Positions 5,063 through 5,556 of a DNA stretch of 5,556 bases are shown piece after piece. This DNA is from Chloroflexota bacterium (GTDB lineage Bacteria > Chloroflexota > Dormibacteria > Dormibacterales > Dormibacteraceae). The stretch spans positions 1 to 5,556 of the forward strand of contig VBJR01000342.1 in the NCBI GenBank assembly GCA_005880175.1. The letters run 5' to 3'. How positions within the stretch are numbered: position 1 is the stretch's first letter; each line of letters opens with the position of its first letter. The position numbers were made by a program, and so were the translations under genes. The notes beneath the pieces were generated by a model. That model was not told the DNA's origin, searched no databases, and saw nothing but the letters and a program-made list of their open reading frames with translations.

Positions 5063-5556
5063 TCGCGGGCCGGGCGCCAGCCCAGGGCCGGCGCGACCTC
5101 CGTCGCGATCAGCTCCAGCGCCCGCAGGGTGCGGTCGAAGCCGGGGCCGACGTGGCCCACCTGGCAGATCAGCTCGTCGGCCAGCCCCAGGGCCGGGTCG
5201 GCGCGGAGGCCGGCCACCACGTCCTCGACCGAGCCGGCGTGGAAGACGCCCGCGTTGAGGAATCCGGCCACGTCGAGGTCCGGGGCGATCCCCGCGCGGG
5301 CCCGCATCCGGTTGCTCTGCTCGACCTGGAGGCGCAGCTCCTCGGCCAGCTCGCTCCGGGCGGCCGCCGCGTCCGTGCTCGGGTAGACCGGCCGTGACAA
5401 TGCCACCCGGCCCGGCCAGGGGTACGGCCACGCCTCCCGAAAGGCGGCCGCCGCCCGCGCCTGCTGGGCGGCCGCCAGCTCGGGCTGGCCCGGCAGCGCG
5501 CGCGGCAGCAGCACGTGCGTGCCAGCCGCGGCCGCCTCCCGCGCCCGCTCCGGCGA
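5059..5556 (-). CDS. LLM class flavin-dependent oxidoreductase, C-terminal part (runs off right edge)
   Basis: The last 165 residues of a bacterial-luciferase-like monooxygenase. The frame stays open to the window edge; it reads SPERAREAAAAGTHVLLP at 5556-5503, the S-P-E-x-A-x-x-A-x-x-G turn found mid-protein in this family, so the GTG at 5514 is not the real start. Later segments are GRVALSRPVYPSTD, AGSVEDVVAGLRADP (the usual loop before the last barrel strands), ELICQVGHVGPGFDRTLRALELIATEVAP and a GWRPARD end. Family members use FMN, usually supplied reduced, to oxidise small molecules. The flavin-binding N-terminal half lies outside, so substrate and intactness cannot be judged. It converges on the DUF998 gene with a 4-nt overlap of stop codons. 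Confidence 0.9.
   Translation of the reverse strand, partial: SPERAREAAAAGTHVLLPRALPGQPELAAAQQARAAAAFREAWPYPWPGRVALSRPVYPSTDAAAARSELAEELRLQVEQSNRMRARAGIAPDLDVAGFLNAGVFHAGSVEDVVAGLRADPALGLADELICQVGHVGPGFDRTLRALELIATEVAPALGWRPARD

Noticed and set aside
2714..5431. A 905-codon open frame on the minus strand spanning the FrnE-like, SDR and DUF998 genes
   Set aside because: It is antisense or out of frame to three genes with clear family motifs, is rich in Arg, Gly, Pro and Ala, and shows no domain. In DNA this GC-rich, stop codons are rare in shadow frames.

Overview
The window is very GC-rich, with third codon positions almost all G or C, GTG as well as ATG starts, and long spurious antisense open frames. 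Together with the protein families present, this points to a chromosomal segment of an actinomycete (Actinomycetota). The genus cannot be read from the sequence. I found no tRNA, rRNA, CRISPR array, insertion sequence or integrase.

Layout. Positions 1-141 are non-coding and probably hold a promoter; they include an AT-rich patch with a 16-bp-period direct repeat. Positions 142-2717 (+) hold one large STAND-type gene: a DUF4062 (TIR-like) N-terminal domain, an NB-ARC nucleotide-switch core and a C-terminal TPR array of 42-residue units. The TPR array is broken. The 126-nt repeat phase is exact on both sides of one point near 2405, where 40 nt are missing. This shifts the frame, ends the main ORF at 2418 and leaves the last two or so TPRs in another frame (2415-2717). 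The break creates a GTGA stop/start overlap, so the tail could still be translated by coupling. Positions 2718-2841 are a convergent intergenic gap holding a 68-nt imperfect palindrome whose left arm is itself a perfect 8-bp hairpin. It is probably a two-way terminator. Next come a FrnE-like DsbA-family oxidoreductase (2842-3492, -), a divergently transcribed SDR oxidoreductase (3557-4378, +) and a DUF998 membrane protein 21 nt downstream (4400-5062, +), probably one operon. The last gene is the C-terminal part of an LLM-class flavin-dependent oxidoreductase (5059-5556, -), cut by the right edge. It converges on the DUF998 gene, and the two stop codons share a CTAG.

How the genes work together. 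The right half (2842-5556) looks like ordinary accessory redox metabolism; nothing ties these four genes into a known pathway. The gene of interest is the DUF4062-NB-ARC-TPR protein. It has the effector / switch / sensor layout of bacterial NLR-like STAND proteins, several of which are antiphage sensors. It appears to stand alone, with its own promoter and terminator, and it is either decaying or has been split into a receptor with a short sensor plus a small TPR peptide. A defence role is inferred from architecture only.
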